A stretch of DNA of 64,000 bases from Incurvaria masculella (GCA_946894095.1 OX335653.1:8437001-8501000); one strand, 5' to 3'. Counted from the stretch's first letter, positions 1 through 12,560 are shown. The notes: generated from the sequence alone by a model not told the origin. Translations and numbers: made by a program.

Positions 1-2440
1 TAAGACATTAGAATTGTATGCAATATAATTTTAGTTAGATCATTTAAAATGAACAACCCCGTCGCATCATCCGGCGGCGCCGCTATTGATTTGTTTGAGC
101 TTAGCGTTCTTTCGAACTTCTATTTGTTCAGCTCCTAAGTAGCGTGATGTTAAATAGCCTACAACCTTCCTCAATAATTGCGCTCTCAAATGCAAAAATA
201 ATTTTGTAAACCCGACTGGTAGTTCCAGAGTTTTGCGCATTCAAACAAAAATCAGACAAATAGCTTTATTAAATTAAGTATAGAAGTACCTGAAAAAGGT
301 AGCTATGCAAATCGGTGTCCTTAATAGCTCACAGGTAGTTCGAGTACTCTGATGCTACGGTTGTGATAATGTATGGGTGCCCGCCGTTACGCGCCTATAG
401 ACTTAGGCGCGACTGGGAGCGGCGCCGCGTTACCGGACACTTTATCAAGCGGTACCGTCGTCTCCACCCCCCTCCCCCCCCCGCCGTCCCGTGATAATCA
501 ACTGCCAGTTAATTGCTTGAAACCTTGCCGTCACGGAATCTTCTTCATAGTCACAAATCCGAAACAATGAGTTTATAAACAAAATGTTCTGGACTATGCG
601 ATTTCTTAATCGCGTCAGGAGTTTTATTAAAGATGTGATTTCTTTGGAAAAAGCGTTACCGTCATCTTTAACTCATGCCTATAAAGCCATTAATATAAAT
701 TCAAATTAGGCGTGACCTTTTGTAAAAGTATAGTCATTATTGTTACTAAAACTTCGTATCATGGATTATTTTAAATTAACGACTGATGAACGAAAACGAA
801 AAAATAATCAGTGAATCGAACTATAATTCCAATAATAACAACTTTCTTGCAACGTTAAAAAAGAGCCAACTAACTAAATCGGTTACTCTAACTGAGTGAA
901 AACAGTCACTTCATCGTTTAATTGTTTTTTTAAATGTGTGCAATAACTGTGTTCTCTTACTGTCTCCCTAACTGTGTAAAAACTGTTTCTAGCTTTTGGG
1001 TTTTTTCCATTATTACTTACATCTTACATATATTCAGTGAAAAGGTACTGTCCAATCTGTTCAAATTTCTGTACCTCTTGAAACTGGACTGTTGCGCGCC
1101 TAATTTGTAGTCAGCCGTAATGTTCAATCAGTTAAGATAAACCTTTCAAAATTATTTGATCTGTCACACGTGTTATTTTCGCCAAACAGTACTTTCAATC
1201 GGTTTAATACTAACTGTTTTGGCTCGTGAATAGATACTTACCGTAACGCATTAATAGTAATGAGAAATACTTTACAATAAATGTCTGAATTTTAATTAGT
1301 ATTTATTGAACGGTTTTCCCGTGCGTAATGCCACTGGGCCGACATGTTTCAATACTATGTACAGCAACGGTATAAACTTAAGAACATGTGTTAATTTTAA
1401 CTGTGATAAAACAGTAAACTGTTGTACATTTTTTTTTTTAGTGTACTCGAGCTTGGCTGAATGAACTTGAAAATCATTCGCTTCATTATTCGAAACCCAT
1501 TTAGAACTCCATCTCCTTCCTTCTTACTAGATTATAGGGTTAAAGCACGAATAAATGGTAAACTAGGTTAGTTTGAATTAAGAATGGTCGAAGCAGCAAT
1601 TTCTAATGATCAGTTTTAATCGACGATGTCTTAAATAAAGGGAAGAACCCTTGAATGGCGCTTAGTTCCTTCTGGGACGCAGCGAGACTTGCTCATATCT
1701 TGACGGATAATTGTTAACAATATATTTAGTAGATGTTCTAGAACGATTGCAGCTGATACAAATAAATTATTGAAAGTGTGTTGTTTTTAAAAATATATTT
1801 TATAAAATAAATGATCCTTGCGTAATCATCTAATTATAAGTACCTACATTAATATATTTCCATGCCTACTAAATTTCGGACATAGGTGATCTATTACAGT
1901 GTCCGCAATACTTCTTCGCAAATGCCTCGACTAACTGATCTTTCCGCCTCTACGGATGACGAACGGCAGTAAGCTGAGGTGATTAACTGAGATATCAATT
2001 TCTTTTCAAGCAATAAAAAGGCAATAAAATCAATAGCACCAACAATTTGTTAGGGAAGTGGTCGTAAAATTTACTAGCTTGTGTCACAATAACACGCCTG
2101 TTCGTGGGGTTCTATTTTATGATCTAACACCCCATTAGGACGGATTAACGTTGAAGTTAACTTTCCGGGAAGATTGATTTTGCTGAAAACTATTATAATA
2201 CAATTTAAACCATAAAATTGGCTTCTTATCTCTTGATGTATAAGAATCGATGTGTGCATATATGTTCTTTATGGACTCAGATACCGCGTGACTGATTTTA
2301 TTAAGATTTTAGGACAATCTTCGGATTAGTCTAGCGGTTAATCTTGTGAAGTTTGGCAGGGATCGGATCGACGGTTTTATTTTTATTTATGAGAAAATCA
2401 CATTTTAACCACAGGGTGAGCATGGGACATATTTCTCTCA
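1..2440. other. AT-rich non-coding stretch
   Basis: I see no gene here. A 29-codon ATG frame at 49-138 and a 65-codon frame at 373-570 lie over small GC-rich patches. The second crosses a C-rich run at 466-482 and has no family resemblance. The rest is AT-rich DNA without clear repeats. Confidence 0.6.
395..500. promoter_or_regulatory. Small CpG-rich patch with C-run
   Basis: A GC-rich patch in AT-rich surroundings, rich in GGCGCC-type words and ending in a near-homopolymeric C run. It is compatible with a cis-regulatory island, but composition is the only evidence. Confidence 0.2.
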
Positions 2441-2562
2441 ATCCCGCATCCTATCCTTCGGCAGAGTGCATTGTTGTGGTATGACAGAACGGATTGTGTT
2501 ATTCTGTGGCGTCTATCAGTTTTAAAATTCATCAAATGAGCGCTATCCATCCACCAGAATAG

Positions 2563-2602
2563 CTAAAGAAGTTCCCGTGCGAAGCTGGGGCGGGTCTCTA
2601 CT
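2563..2602 (+). mobile_element. Helitron-like terminal remnant
   Basis: The end CCCGTGCGAAGCTGGGGCGGG, followed by TCTCTAC, resembles the GC-rich hairpin terminus of a common lepidopteran non-autonomous repeat family. The inward sequence is too diverged to set a start. This is recognition from memory, not alignment. Confidence 0.35.
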
Positions 2603-5384
2603 TTGAAATAATGTTGCAACATCAATACACTCGCTTACCTTTAGTGTGAAATTAGTTCACAACAAAATTACAAAAGATATGGGTGATAACAAATCGAATT
2701 CTTTGTGGTAACAATATTGAAAATTATGAACGCCATAGAAGGTTGTTTCGTTTACTTACAAAGAAATACTACCCTCATAATCACCTGTTCTGGACTCAAA
2801 AGCACGCGTCCTTGAGCTTTCATTTGAATACGATTCAGATCCTCGGACTTGCACAATCTCTATTGTTCAATGAAACAAAGCAATTGTTGTCCTAAGCCAT
2901 AAAACCTTGCATATTTTAACTTTTTTGGAACGGTACATTCAGCTATTCAAAAACAGGTTTTTTCAACTAAATGTAAATATAACGGTTCCGTTGTCCGTAA
3001 GGTTTCTCGGTATTGTGAGGTTTAAGAATAACAATAACTTGATGCAAAAGAGAGGTTGTCATGGATTTAGGCCATAAATTATGCAAATTATGCGTATATT
3101 TCGCTGACCGACAAATTCTCAGGATTATTCCGTTTGCATAATAAAAAAAACATTTGTGTTCCTGTAGTAGCAACACATGTTTGTTAGCTACTGTTAGGTT
3201 TAGTGACCCAAATAAAAGTTGGCAAATGTTCTAAGAAGAACACAAAAAATATTGCAGCTGCGGAAAATAACAATGTTGCCATTTAAACTTATTGGCATTT
3301 CGATAAGACCATTGTTACGCTTTAAAAATATAGAAAATGTACGAATTAAGTATTTATTTTTAATTACTTAATGAAATAAAAGTAGGTATATAAGGATTCC
3401 TCCGGCTACTCAAAGGCCCTGAAAAACAATCTTTTAGAACCATTTCAATCAGCAAAACCCCTAAAAGCTAAGTCCTGAAATACGTTTATTTATGTTCTAT
3501 CTTTGGAAAGGTTCTAATACGATAAAATTTATGAAGCTTGATATCAACAGAGACGTCAATATATTTTACGCTCTTTCAAATTTTCACCAAAATACTTAAA
3601 TTCAATAGTTCGTAAAGACGATTCAAATGCCACAGGTAAAATACAGAGGTTCAATCTGCCTTATACGTCTCCGCCCTGCCTGCCTCTTGTTTTAGAGGTT
3701 ACTAGGCTACAGAGAAACCGGTTCGTCGCATGGGCACTTGCCTCCACGTGCCTCCTTGACTTGTGTGCCCATGCGCATACGAAGGGACTGTGGCTGCCGG
3801 CGGGTACCTACACACACACAATACACGTCAGCACATATACTATGCATGTGGACGCGATAAGTTCGTCTCTGTGTTGCGTAAACATCTTTTAGGTCATATG
3901 ATGATAGTTTTCTATAGATCTATGTATTTTCCATAAGTTTTTCGATTAAATCTGTATGTTGTTAATTTTTATTTTTCCATCTATAAAAAAACCTATGTAT
4001 TATTCTCATGTTATTAGCCCAACACACCGCACTTTCTGATGAGTTAAGTGTCATGCTAGGACGTACCTTTTATAACAGCACGGCTAGTTTTATCTAGATG
4101 GAAAATATGGACAATTATGTTCAGACGCTTTGACAATATTTCGTTAGTTAATTTACGATCGCATTCTCAACGAAACTGCATACTTTAATATCAGATAACA
4201 AATAAATAGAATTAAAACCCACACTTCTTCAACGCGTGTTAACCTCTAAACTTAGGGCCAGTAAGTTAATATATTTGCTGAGGGCCTCCGAATATTCAGA
4301 TGTGTGTTATTATAGAGTATGCAGGCGTTTTCATGGCCCTGGACTCATGTGATACTATTGGTTCCCTACGTGTTGCTATCGTCGCATTGAATAAAAGATG
4401 ATCGAAACGGCAGCAAAACATTATTCGTGTTTTCTGTTTATTACGGACATACACTTTTATTACAATTTAACTGGAAGAACTCAGCAATAATTATTTAACC
4501 CTAGTCTATTGTCTGGCTAGTGCCAAAGGGAATTGATCGAATAATAAAATTTAAAGAGTCGAAAAAGTTTGAATTTGATTATAATGAAAATGGAAACTGT
4601 TTTATCCTTTAAATATGTTAAGATAATTTTTATACATACATAAATATGTCGATAAGTGAACAATCCAAAGTTCTTGTCATATCACCGAGTGTATCTTGTC
4701 ATTTATTCAGTTTCTTGTTCAATGAAGTTCTTAGAAAACTCCAATTAATTCTCACTGATGCGTACGATACTGTTTGGAAAAATGCCATAAATCGCCATCA
4801 AAGTGTGGAGCGTAAATCTTAGTAGTCTCTTGTAGCTAATACATACGCTAGTTAAGTTTGCCGGTGCTAATGAGAAACTGCGGCTCGGCTCGGGGGAGCG
4901 ACTTGACTCTCTTCGAGTTTCCTAATACTTAGTCTTGGCAGACCCACCCCGACCTCACTAGCCTAGGCCTATCATTTTGGCATATGATGACGTATGCCAT
5001 TGTGGCATGTATACTTTAATTTATACAAAGGAAATTATAAACTTGTGAGTTTTTTTGAGAATTTGACAAAATGTAAAATAAAATACGTATACAATGGTCT
5101 ACAATTTAATACGTATTTTAATTTTTTGATTACAAATTACGTGTTTGTTTCTAGATTATTTCAAATGGAAATGAAATCTGTAGAATTCGTCAATTTTATC
5201 ATGAATTTCTCAGGAATTTTTATTTTATTACTGACAATCATATTGTTTTCTTATTGCAAGCAATTTTTGTTATAATATTTCCGCTAACGTTATTTGAACT
5301 AAGTTACATATTGAACTTAATCTTTAAAAGTGGAGAAGTAGCGATCAATGTTATGTTATAAGCCACGAGAAATATAATTTGTAA
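2603..5384. other. AT-rich non-coding stretch
   Basis: No supportable gene. The 93-codon frame at 4994-5275 is AT-rich, dominated by Phe, Asn, Tyr and Ile, and looks like low-complexity chance. A short inverted repeat at 3727-3775 is listed separately. Confidence 0.55.
3727..3775. repeat. 11-bp perfect inverted repeat
   Basis: The arms CGCATGGGCAC (3727-3737) and GTGCCCATGCG (3765-3775) are perfect complements around a 27-nt spacer, in a locally GC-rich patch that continues to about 3860. It could be a dimeric factor site or a fossil TIR. Confidence 0.5.
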
Positions 5385-5386
5385 TG

Positions 5387-5530
5387 AACCTCCGGTCGGC
5401 CATGGCTGATACAGTGCCGTATCAGCAAGTTGAGATGAAGTTGATACACGTAGCGAAGTTTTGAGAAACAAAAGTGCGGTTCGCACGCGCGGCCACGGGC
5501 GCGGTCGCTATCTACCACGGAGTCAAGTAA
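5387..5530. promoter_or_regulatory. GC-rich island with 8-bp palindrome
   Basis: A GC-rich patch with the perfect inverted repeat GCTGATAC-(6)-GTATCAGC at 5405-5426, then a CpG-dense stretch near 5480-5515. Two short minus-strand frames overlap it but are not recognisable. Candidate regulatory element by composition. Confidence 0.25.
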
Positions 5531-6299
5531 ATTCTGAACACGTACTTTATTTCTACTTATTACCAGTATTCTTAACATAACTGTTTGAGGCCTTAAAAAT
5601 ATGTGTTAATTTTAATTAAAAAAATAACATTAAAACGGGTGCCATACCTGGAGGTAAATTAAATCGTGTGTGAGGGTGTGACGCAAATGAGTGATTAAAT
5701 CTGACGTTAAGTTTCATTTCGTAACATGTTAATTGTCAAACAAGGTGGTATTCGACAAAGGAATCTGAAATTTACTAAGTACCGATATTCGATTAAGGTA
5801 ATGTCGAACTTGAACAATGTTTTGAGAATAACTTCATAATAGTGCTAGAAAGCCTAGGGTTTCCATAAAGGGTCTACTTCACCGTAAATTATTATTGTTA
5901 CAAATGCAATATACTTTCATATATTTAAATGTGTCAATGCCACATATGTGTTTCACAAATTCCTTAATTGTAAGTCAGTTCCATACATTTACAGAGCATA
6001 TTTAATCCAAACACATTTTATATTTTTAAGTTTCTAATTTTTGTTCTATAGCGACATGCAAAATATATTCTATACATTTTCATGCGCACCGTAACTGTGT
6101 TCGGAAGCCCGTAAATTATTATTTTTTCAGCTTATTGGCTCATGATTCTAAAATATGTACTTGAAATATAAAGGAAATAGATGTATTTGAGCAATGGTAA
6201 ACACGGAAGTGCTTGTTTTATGGGATAACTAGTATTTTAAGTAGCAATAATCTTATAATCAAACACAATATTTTCACGTCAATAGAAACATAAATTTGA

Positions 6300-6510
6300 A
6301 ACAATCTCGAAGAATGCTCGGCGAGCAATGCGTCTCTGTCGGGCAGAAAAGTTCCTCCGTCCACGGTGCAAGCGCCCCGGTTCAGTTATTACTTAGCCCG
6401 TGGCTTGGTGAAACTTATCACATTACTCAGAGTCGCGAGACTCTTGAGTAATTTTGAAATATTACAATTTCTCCGGCGCTCCACTGGAGTGGTATAAATT
6501 TCCCGGAGAG
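6300..6510. promoter_or_regulatory. GC-rich island with inverted repeat
   Basis: A CpG-containing island. It holds an inverted repeat at 6422-6452 (ATTACTCaGAGTC, 4-nt loop, GACTCttGAGTAAT) and GGTATAAATTT near 6490. No coding frame is evident. Candidate enhancer or promoter; only the repeat is certain. Confidence 0.3.
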
Positions 6511-6894
6511 CCAAATACTTTTCTTAAAAGTAAATAACAAGAAATACGTTTAAAGATCCAATATTTTTAACTCTACAGACCTCAGTTGAATCCAGCAGTG
6601 CCGCCTTAAAAACGGCGCAGACAGATGCGCGGAATAACAAATTATGCAGAAAATGTATATGTTTTTCAATAATGAATTTAAAGTAAAGCAAGCATGGGTA
6701 CCCGACCCTGCCTGGGCTATGTATTTTATTAAAATTAGCATTTTTCACTCTCCGCGCCCTATAAACTATCGCTTTGCGAAAAATCACGTCAAGCATTGCT
6801 CAAAAGGGACAAAAATGAACAAACACAACCGCTTGTATATAAAAGGATAGGATATTAAAAAACTAGAAAAAATTACAATCAGCCACAGTTAGAG

Positions 6895-7135
6895 CTCGAA
6901 CGGTTTAACGCGGGGCGTAAATGATGGTGAGGTTGCTTGGCTAGGGAAGTTCCGAGCCACCAGCTAACGAGAATCCCGAAGGCTTCCCAACTTTTCCAGC
7001 AAGAATTCGGGAACTTTCAGAAACTGACTGTTTCCTGAACGTTGCGGTGGGAGCGGAGCAACCGCAACGCTTCCGCACCACCGTCGCGGGAGCTACCGCA
7101 CCGCTTCCGCGGTCCACGCTAAAACGCCCACCATT
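6895..7135. promoter_or_regulatory. GC-rich island with GAA/TTC clusters
   Basis: A GC-rich block. Between about 7000 and 7025 it has closely spaced GAA and TTC triplets (AGAATTCGGGAACTTTCAGAA) loosely like a heat-shock element with irregular spacing. It is followed by CpG-rich repeats of ACCGC and CTTCCGC words. No gene seen. Confidence 0.25.
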
Positions 7136-7614
7136 GCATTTTCTGGCTTCTTGGACAAACTTTGTCTCTACATGCTAAGGAAATAGTTTATCTTACGTTT
7201 GCTTTCAATTAAACACCACTAAGAGTCATTTAGTGGTTGTGCAATGGTGACCAGGAGGATAACCGGCTTAAATTGTGAGAAAATAAGTGAGAGAATTCGA
7301 TCAATTCTGCACCAATTAGAAAAGTTTATGATGTAACCTCTGCAATCTTGTGTGGGTGGAATATTTGACGTGCACTTCTGATTGGTGTAGGATTTATTTC
7401 ATTTCCAAACTGATTTTCTCGTATTTTACGCCGGTTCAGTCTCAGTTCACGCAAACTTCTCCTCCATAAAACTTTCAGAAATTTAGCAGTATGTATAACT
7501 GATTTTATTGACAATCTAGTCAAGATACAGAAACTAAAAATAAAAATAATTTTAATCAAATACTTAAAATTAGTGCATGTGTTAATGGTATTTTAAACAT
7601 ATATGTAAAGCCCC
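7136..7614. other. Non-coding stretch, nothing recognised
   Basis: Mixed-composition DNA with one unremarkable 77-codon minus-strand frame at 7326-7559 that resembles no protein family I know. Confidence 0.5.
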
Positions 7615-8010
7615 GATTCTGTCTCATGGGTCCCAGCCGTGACTTACAATGGTGCATTGTCTTTTTCGGTACTGTAGGTATTCACAGTTAACAGCGATAC
7701 ACTTAATGTCGTCCCAAAATAATCGAGTCGGCGAGACGCAGTTACCCCGTGGAACGCAATGTGAGAACTGTTGCCAGGCGACGGGAAAAAATGCAACAAT
7801 TTGTTGGAAATGCATCGAGAATTCGCAGCATAAAATATGCGTTCGCGCCGGGTGGTGCTAACTCTAACCGTGAGATGCGACGACTCAAGTCGACGCAATT
7901 CATAGTTCGAATATCGACCATAATCGTTCTGGCTCCAGAAGACATAATGCATATTTTCGACTTACCGGTATGGAGGTTTTGTTCGCGCGTGTTTTGTTAA
8001 TTTTTCACCT
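7615..8010. promoter_or_regulatory. Island open in five reading frames
   Basis: A roughly 380-bp segment open in five frames at once on both strands, with 63-102 codon frames. None resembles a known protein. It is CpG-containing and has TAATGCAT near 7945 and the palindromic word GCATATTTTATGC on the minus strand near 7830. Low stop density on both strands is more typical of a constrained non-coding island than of an exon. Function unknown. Confidence 0.3.
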
Positions 8011-8099
8011 TTTTGTATCGGGTAGAGCGAACCGTATTATCGAAGGTAGCCTAGTCGAAGAGAAATTATAATAAAGTAGGTTGCTTTTGCGCAAGAGTT

Positions 8100-8240
8100 G
8101 TTTATGTAGTATTCATGACGCCAGGAGAATGTCGCCGGGAATGTGAGCTGGCCGTTTTTCTGGTGGCGGCCTCTGGTTATCAGCTGGCGCATAATGCATT
8201 TTATCCCGGAGCAATAAACTTTTCATTTCCCGGGTAGCTT
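8100..8240. promoter_or_regulatory. Candidate enhancer-like island
   Basis: A GC-rich block (GTCGCCGGGAATG, GGTGGCGGCC) followed by homeodomain-type AT words: ATAATGCATTTTATC and CAATAAAC. The mix resembles insect developmental enhancers. Inference from motif content only. Confidence 0.25.
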
Positions 8241-8331
8241 TTTTATTGTTCCGAATAAATTATTATTTTTCTATGATTTCAAGACTGAGCGAGGGTGCTA
8301 GCAGGTATGGCCCAACGTATTCCTAGGCATA

Positions 8332-8435
8332 TTTGTGGTAAAAAAGGGAAATAACATTTTGTTGGATGGCTTGAAAAAATTCCGCCTCCCCATACATTTT
8401 TTGTGTCGGTATTTACAAAAATGTGTGGGGAAGAT
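8332..8435 (+). repeat. Short dispersed repeat, copy 1
   Basis: This about 100-bp block is similar in order and wording to 16206-16305: a GGTAAAAAA run, the phrase TGGCTTGAAA, then a phrase around TATTTACAAAAATG. Its ends, CCCCATACATTTT and AAAATGTGTGGGG, are near-complementary. Probably a fragment of a non-autonomous element. Confidence 0.4.
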
Positions 8436-8669
8436 GAATTCCATACGTCAGATGGTTACGAAAAGTAACATACAAAATATGCAATACACATCTTAGATCA
8501 TTTGAATATTTCTATATTATGGATGGAAATAAAATAAAGTTTTTTTTATATGGGACATTATACAGAATATCCCAATGAATATGCTTACATTACCAACCGG
8601 CAAGCATAGTAATGAAACGTAATGCAACACAACGCAAAATAATATTTCTTTGTAGAGCAAAGTCAGCAA

Positions 8670-8891
8670 GCCTAGTCCTGGAATTCCTTAATCAGGAATC
8701 AGTAATGCTGAGTGAAGAAACCGCTTTTATGGTGGTTTTAAAAGCGTTTTTTTGACAAAAATATTCCGGAGCATATAGTATTTAAATTAAGACAAGGTTT
8801 TCCTTTTTTCGTCGCTTTTAAAACCGGTATAAAAGCGGTTTTCTAGACTCAGGATTACCAATTCCTGATTACGAAATTCCAGGAATAGGCC
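8670..8891. mobile_element. MITE with ~60-bp terminal inverted repeats
   Basis: The left end (CCTAGTCCTGGAATTCCTTA onward) and the reverse complement of the right end match for about 60 bp. The match includes shared AATCAGGAAT and AAACCGCTTTTAT blocks around a short centre. The element is about 222 bp and has no transposase frame, so it is a non-autonomous DNA element. No TSD could be fixed and the superfamily is unknown. Confidence 0.75.
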
Positions 8892-9190
8892 CGCAGATGG
8901 CGCCAGTTGGGCGCAACCTTCGGGTAATTATTGAATCGTCGTCGCTGCTCAAGAATCACAATAAGCCCCATTGATTGGTACTCGGGCGGGCGGCTCCGGT
9001 GGATTGAATGAGCGAATGTAATCCAGTAATAAAGTCTGCGCCGACTGAGCCGTACACACTTGATTGATGGGTTAAAGGAGACCCCGGTTGTGTCCGAGTC
9101 CGAGGCGAGCCCACCCCGTACCCCGCACCCCGCACCCCGCACCCCGCACCCTCGCCATTCTCCCTTCAGACACCGCCGACTCACTGCCGG
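8890..9190. promoter_or_regulatory. CpG island with CTCF-like and Exd/Hox-like words
   Basis: This island abuts the MITE. It contains GCAGATGGCGCCAG near 8893-8906, which fits the core AGRTGGCGC I know for insect CTCF. It also has TGATTGATGG at 9061-9070, the classical PBX/Exd-Hox half-site pair, and a C-rich minisatellite at about 9111-9155. Overlapping frames on both strands are unrecognisable. I infer an insulator or enhancer role. The motif matches are exact, but short words occur by chance. Confidence 0.4.
9111..9155 (+). repeat. CCCCGCA heptamer minisatellite
   Basis: About five head-to-tail units of the 7-mer CCCCGCA, with variants at both ends (CCCCGTA, CCCTCGC). A short array inside a CpG island that is probably length-polymorphic. 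Confidence 0.8.
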
Positions 9191-10269
9191 GCCCCGATTA
9201 TGTTACCCGTTGGAGTTACGAGTCGACGAATACCTGCCACCCATAACCATACCAGTTTTGCGCTGTGCAGACATGCTCTTATTAAACAATACTTGTTAAC
9301 ATAAATTGTATGGTGTTCTTTTATGTCCTAGTGTGGGTAAAGATAATTGGTGTATTCTTAAGTTTTATTACGTAAAGATTTCGATTCTAATTATAAGACT
9401 TTAGCTTAATTAAAATAATTTAATTTACACTTACTTAGGTACGCAACCTAGTGAATTTATAATATAATTTTCACTCGTAAAAAACCTGAAACATAAACCT
9501 AAATCGATATTATTATTATTTTTGTAATGAAATCGGCCTCATAACTCTTTTAAGTGTTTTTTGCAATTTCTTAAAGTTTCGGATTTATCCATGAAGGCAT
9601 ACTTCAAAAATTCGTCCTGTATTACATTTAGCTCAAATATAAACAATCATTTTATTTACAATTGTGTTTAAGCGATTCTAACTTATTATTAGTTAACAAT
9701 GGCATATAAAATTCCATAGTTCAAAAAACTTCAGTAAAAAGCGTGAATGAAAAAAAAAATGACGAAGAATGAAAACATTTTTTTTCCAGAATAACATCAC
9801 ACCGTTCATATCCAAATAATAATAATAATGGACTAAAACATTAACATAATTTTTTTTTTATGTTCCTTGAACGTAATATCCAATTAATTGATATCTTCAT
9901 CCATATTGTACATTTCCCGGTAGCTAAAAAATAACATCCCTGTTTAACTATCTAATACTGCTTCACTACTCAACGTGCCAGTGCCCGAACCGTTGTCACT
10001 GGATATGTTTGACTTGATGTTCAAAATAAATATACATCAGCTCTGTAGTCAATAATTAATGTTGAGGAATTTGGCTACTTAAATCCTTGCAATGTACACG
10101 GCAGCCTATTAACACGTCGCACCAGTTTCCAAGCGCATCCATACAATCGTCTCGATTGCCGACTTGTACATCTTGGTAGAGGTGACCGAGCACGCCTGCA
10201 CGAGTAATGTTATGAGCAAACCATTATTGTCTCACCCTATCCCGTAAAGCATTCGGTACTGCCTGCTGC

Positions 10270-10600
10270 CTCGCGGTGCGCCTGCTGTCGGGACATACAC
10301 AGAGTGGTTGACATGCCCCCATTCTCAACTGGTTTTTCTGATAAATGATAAAATCGTAGGTAATCTCAAAAAACACAAGGATATGCAAGGATTGCTCTCA
10401 CCTTATGTTAGTCGTAAGTGTGTCCGGAGCAGCGTAAAATCAGCGCTGTAGTTCACTCATCAAGAGGGACCTGCAGCACAAAATGCTGAGCTGGCTCCTT
10501 TTTTTTCTCCACAAATGTGTATTTTGAATTTTGTAAGTGTTCTAAGTTGTGTTGAGAAAAAATAAACGTATTTTCTTTCTTCTTTCTTTCTTTCATATAA
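10270..10600 (+). mobile_element. Possible non-LTR retroelement 3' end
   Basis: A block ending GAGAAAAAATAAACGTATTT followed by a TTTC/CTTT simple repeat, the form of many insect non-LTR retrotransposon tails. No reverse transcriptase motifs are visible upstream. Inferred from the tail only. Confidence 0.3.
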
Positions 10601-11224
10601 CGAAATCCACTTATAACATGGTTATGTTATTAATTTTATGAGTATTAATTTTCAGAAAATGAACGCCCGTTATTACTATTTGCGAGAGTAATTTGTCAAT
10701 TCAAACTACCATCGTGCGTAATAGTAATGGATTATCCTGATAGCAGAAATTAAATGTAAAGATCTATCTGATCTTATTACACCATTATCGATATATTTTT
10801 AATTTTTTGGTTTTGTTAATGGAGCCTTGTGTCAGTAACTGAATTGAACCTCACTATACATAATTTGAACAACACATGAGGTTAATCTTCACCCAATTAA
10901 CCTATCATAATACCTTTTTCTTAAGTGTCATGTCTCAATAATAAAATGCTTATAAAGATGAATTCTTGATGAAGAAGGATTCGTTTAAAATAACTAACAA
11001 AGAAGTCAATTTTTATTTTTTTCGGCGCCTTTATCAGATTTTGATAACAAGTTGCATTAAGTTGAAAACAACATTTTGTAGATAGTATTTTTTTTGGCAG
11101 CTTTATAGGAAAATTTGAGCATAATTATTTATATTGTTGGTTTTATAGAAGTAGCGGATAATAACATGACATACTTTTAAAATTCTATTTTGCTTTGAAA
11201 AAAGCAATATAAGATTTTATATAT

Positions 11225-11402
11225 AGTACATCCCTTCCACTGGTATTACAAATAGGAACGTTTTTTATTCAATCACACCATATCGGCTCAACCGATTGTG
11301 ATTAAATTTCCTAGTAGCCTTCGAGCTAATTTTGATTCTGAAAATAATTCAGCTTGACAGTTAACGACATTGACCTGAGCGGAGCCAGGGATCGCAGCTA
11401 GT
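11225..11402 (+). mobile_element. Helitron-like 3' remnant
   Basis: It ends in CCTGAGCGGAGCCAGGG then ATCGCAGCTAG. The GC-rich hairpin followed by CTAG matches the terminus seen at 21205-21237 and 61365-61394. Upstream is a decayed common repeat. Confidence 0.45.
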
Positions 11403-11999
11403 ATAAAAATATATTGGCACACTGACTTCCGGCGAAGTTTCGAACCGTCTTTGAATATTGACCAAATGTATGTGGAGGATTATGGAGGAAAGTAAACTAA
11501 GCAACTGACGAATAATGGCTGCTCAATATACATAATTATATTTTAGATGATTATCCGAAATTCAATGGGACCTGTAAGCAGGACAGAAATTTAAAATTAT
11601 TTTACATAACTAAAACCTACACAGATATTCAGATTTCTAATAAGACATATTTGCCCAGAATATTTCCAGTACCAACTGAGAACGCACTTGTGTTGAAAGG
11701 TATTAAAACGATTTATTATAACGCAACAATTTATAACGAATTATTTGTTCGCTGAATATTAATAAGCATGTATAGGTCCTTAAAAAACACCTGTATTTAA
11801 AACATGCATTAGACTATTGTATGGAGTTTTAATTAGCTTGACGATCACATATGTGATACAAAATGATTGAATTGGCAACTAGCCGGGCGGCCTTATTCCG
11901 TAATTTTATGGGCGGTCGAAAACAATTGTTTTTTCTTCTAACGATTTATAGAATTGGATATGAATGGCTTACCTACTCTTGCTGTTATGATATTTAGGA

Positions 12000-12063
12000 C
12001 AATACACCACATTCTAGAAGCAGTTAGGTGCCATTCCAGGACCTTCACTTGGAGAACGGCTAG
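12000..12063 (-). mobile_element. SINE body fragment
   Basis: It matches the shared 3' body of the 5S-headed SINE family in reverse orientation, including TTAGGTGCCATTCCAGGACC. The head and tail are missing. Confidence 0.6.
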
Positions 12064-12469
12064 ACAAACATGCTATGACAATTTGAGAGACTTTTGGTGT
12101 TCAGAGACGAAATAAATAACACATTTTTTTGTAGCCGCTTCTGCCATAATTTTATTTAATGCTATGGTAACCTAATAATAAACGGGAACTAAAGTGTTAA
12201 CGTATTCCAAACTATGGACCAAGCTCGCTTTCGTGACGAAATTCACTTATACAACTCGGAAAGATATTTTAAGTAATTGAACCCACGCTCTGTCGAATGA
12301 GATGTGACGTTCCGCGTCCTGAACCACAAGCTGTTGATGGGTCGCGATCATGCCTACAAAACGAACTCAGCCTATTTCTTATATTAGTTAAATGGTAATC
12401 ATTAAAGATTGCTACATCTCATTAGGTCGTTGATTATTGAAAGTGATGTAGAATAAAGCTACGGAATAC

Positions 12470-12560
12470 GGGTGACGGCGGCGCGGCGGCAGAGCGGCGC
12501 GGCACTGTGGAGGTGGTGTTGCTATAATGAATGTGCTCGGTGTCGCCAGAGCACTCTACC
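12470..12560. promoter_or_regulatory. Short CpG-rich patch
   Basis: A dense run of CGGCGGCGCGGCGGC-type sequence about 90 bp long in AT-rich DNA. No gene seen. Candidate regulatory patch from composition. Confidence 0.2.

Larger units (their letters stand above)
9200..12465. other. AT-rich non-coding stretch with repeat fragments
   Basis: No gene. It holds a possible retroelement tail (10270-10600), a Helitron-like remnant (11225-11402), a SINE-body fragment (12000-12063) and a 14-bp palindrome ATCACATATGTGAT near 11844. The phrase TTTCGGATTTATCCATGAAGG near 9577 recurs at 15850. Confidence 0.5.

Noticed and set aside
7000..7025. Heat-shock element
   Set aside because: GAA/TTC triplets are present but not at the regular 5-bp periodicity needed.
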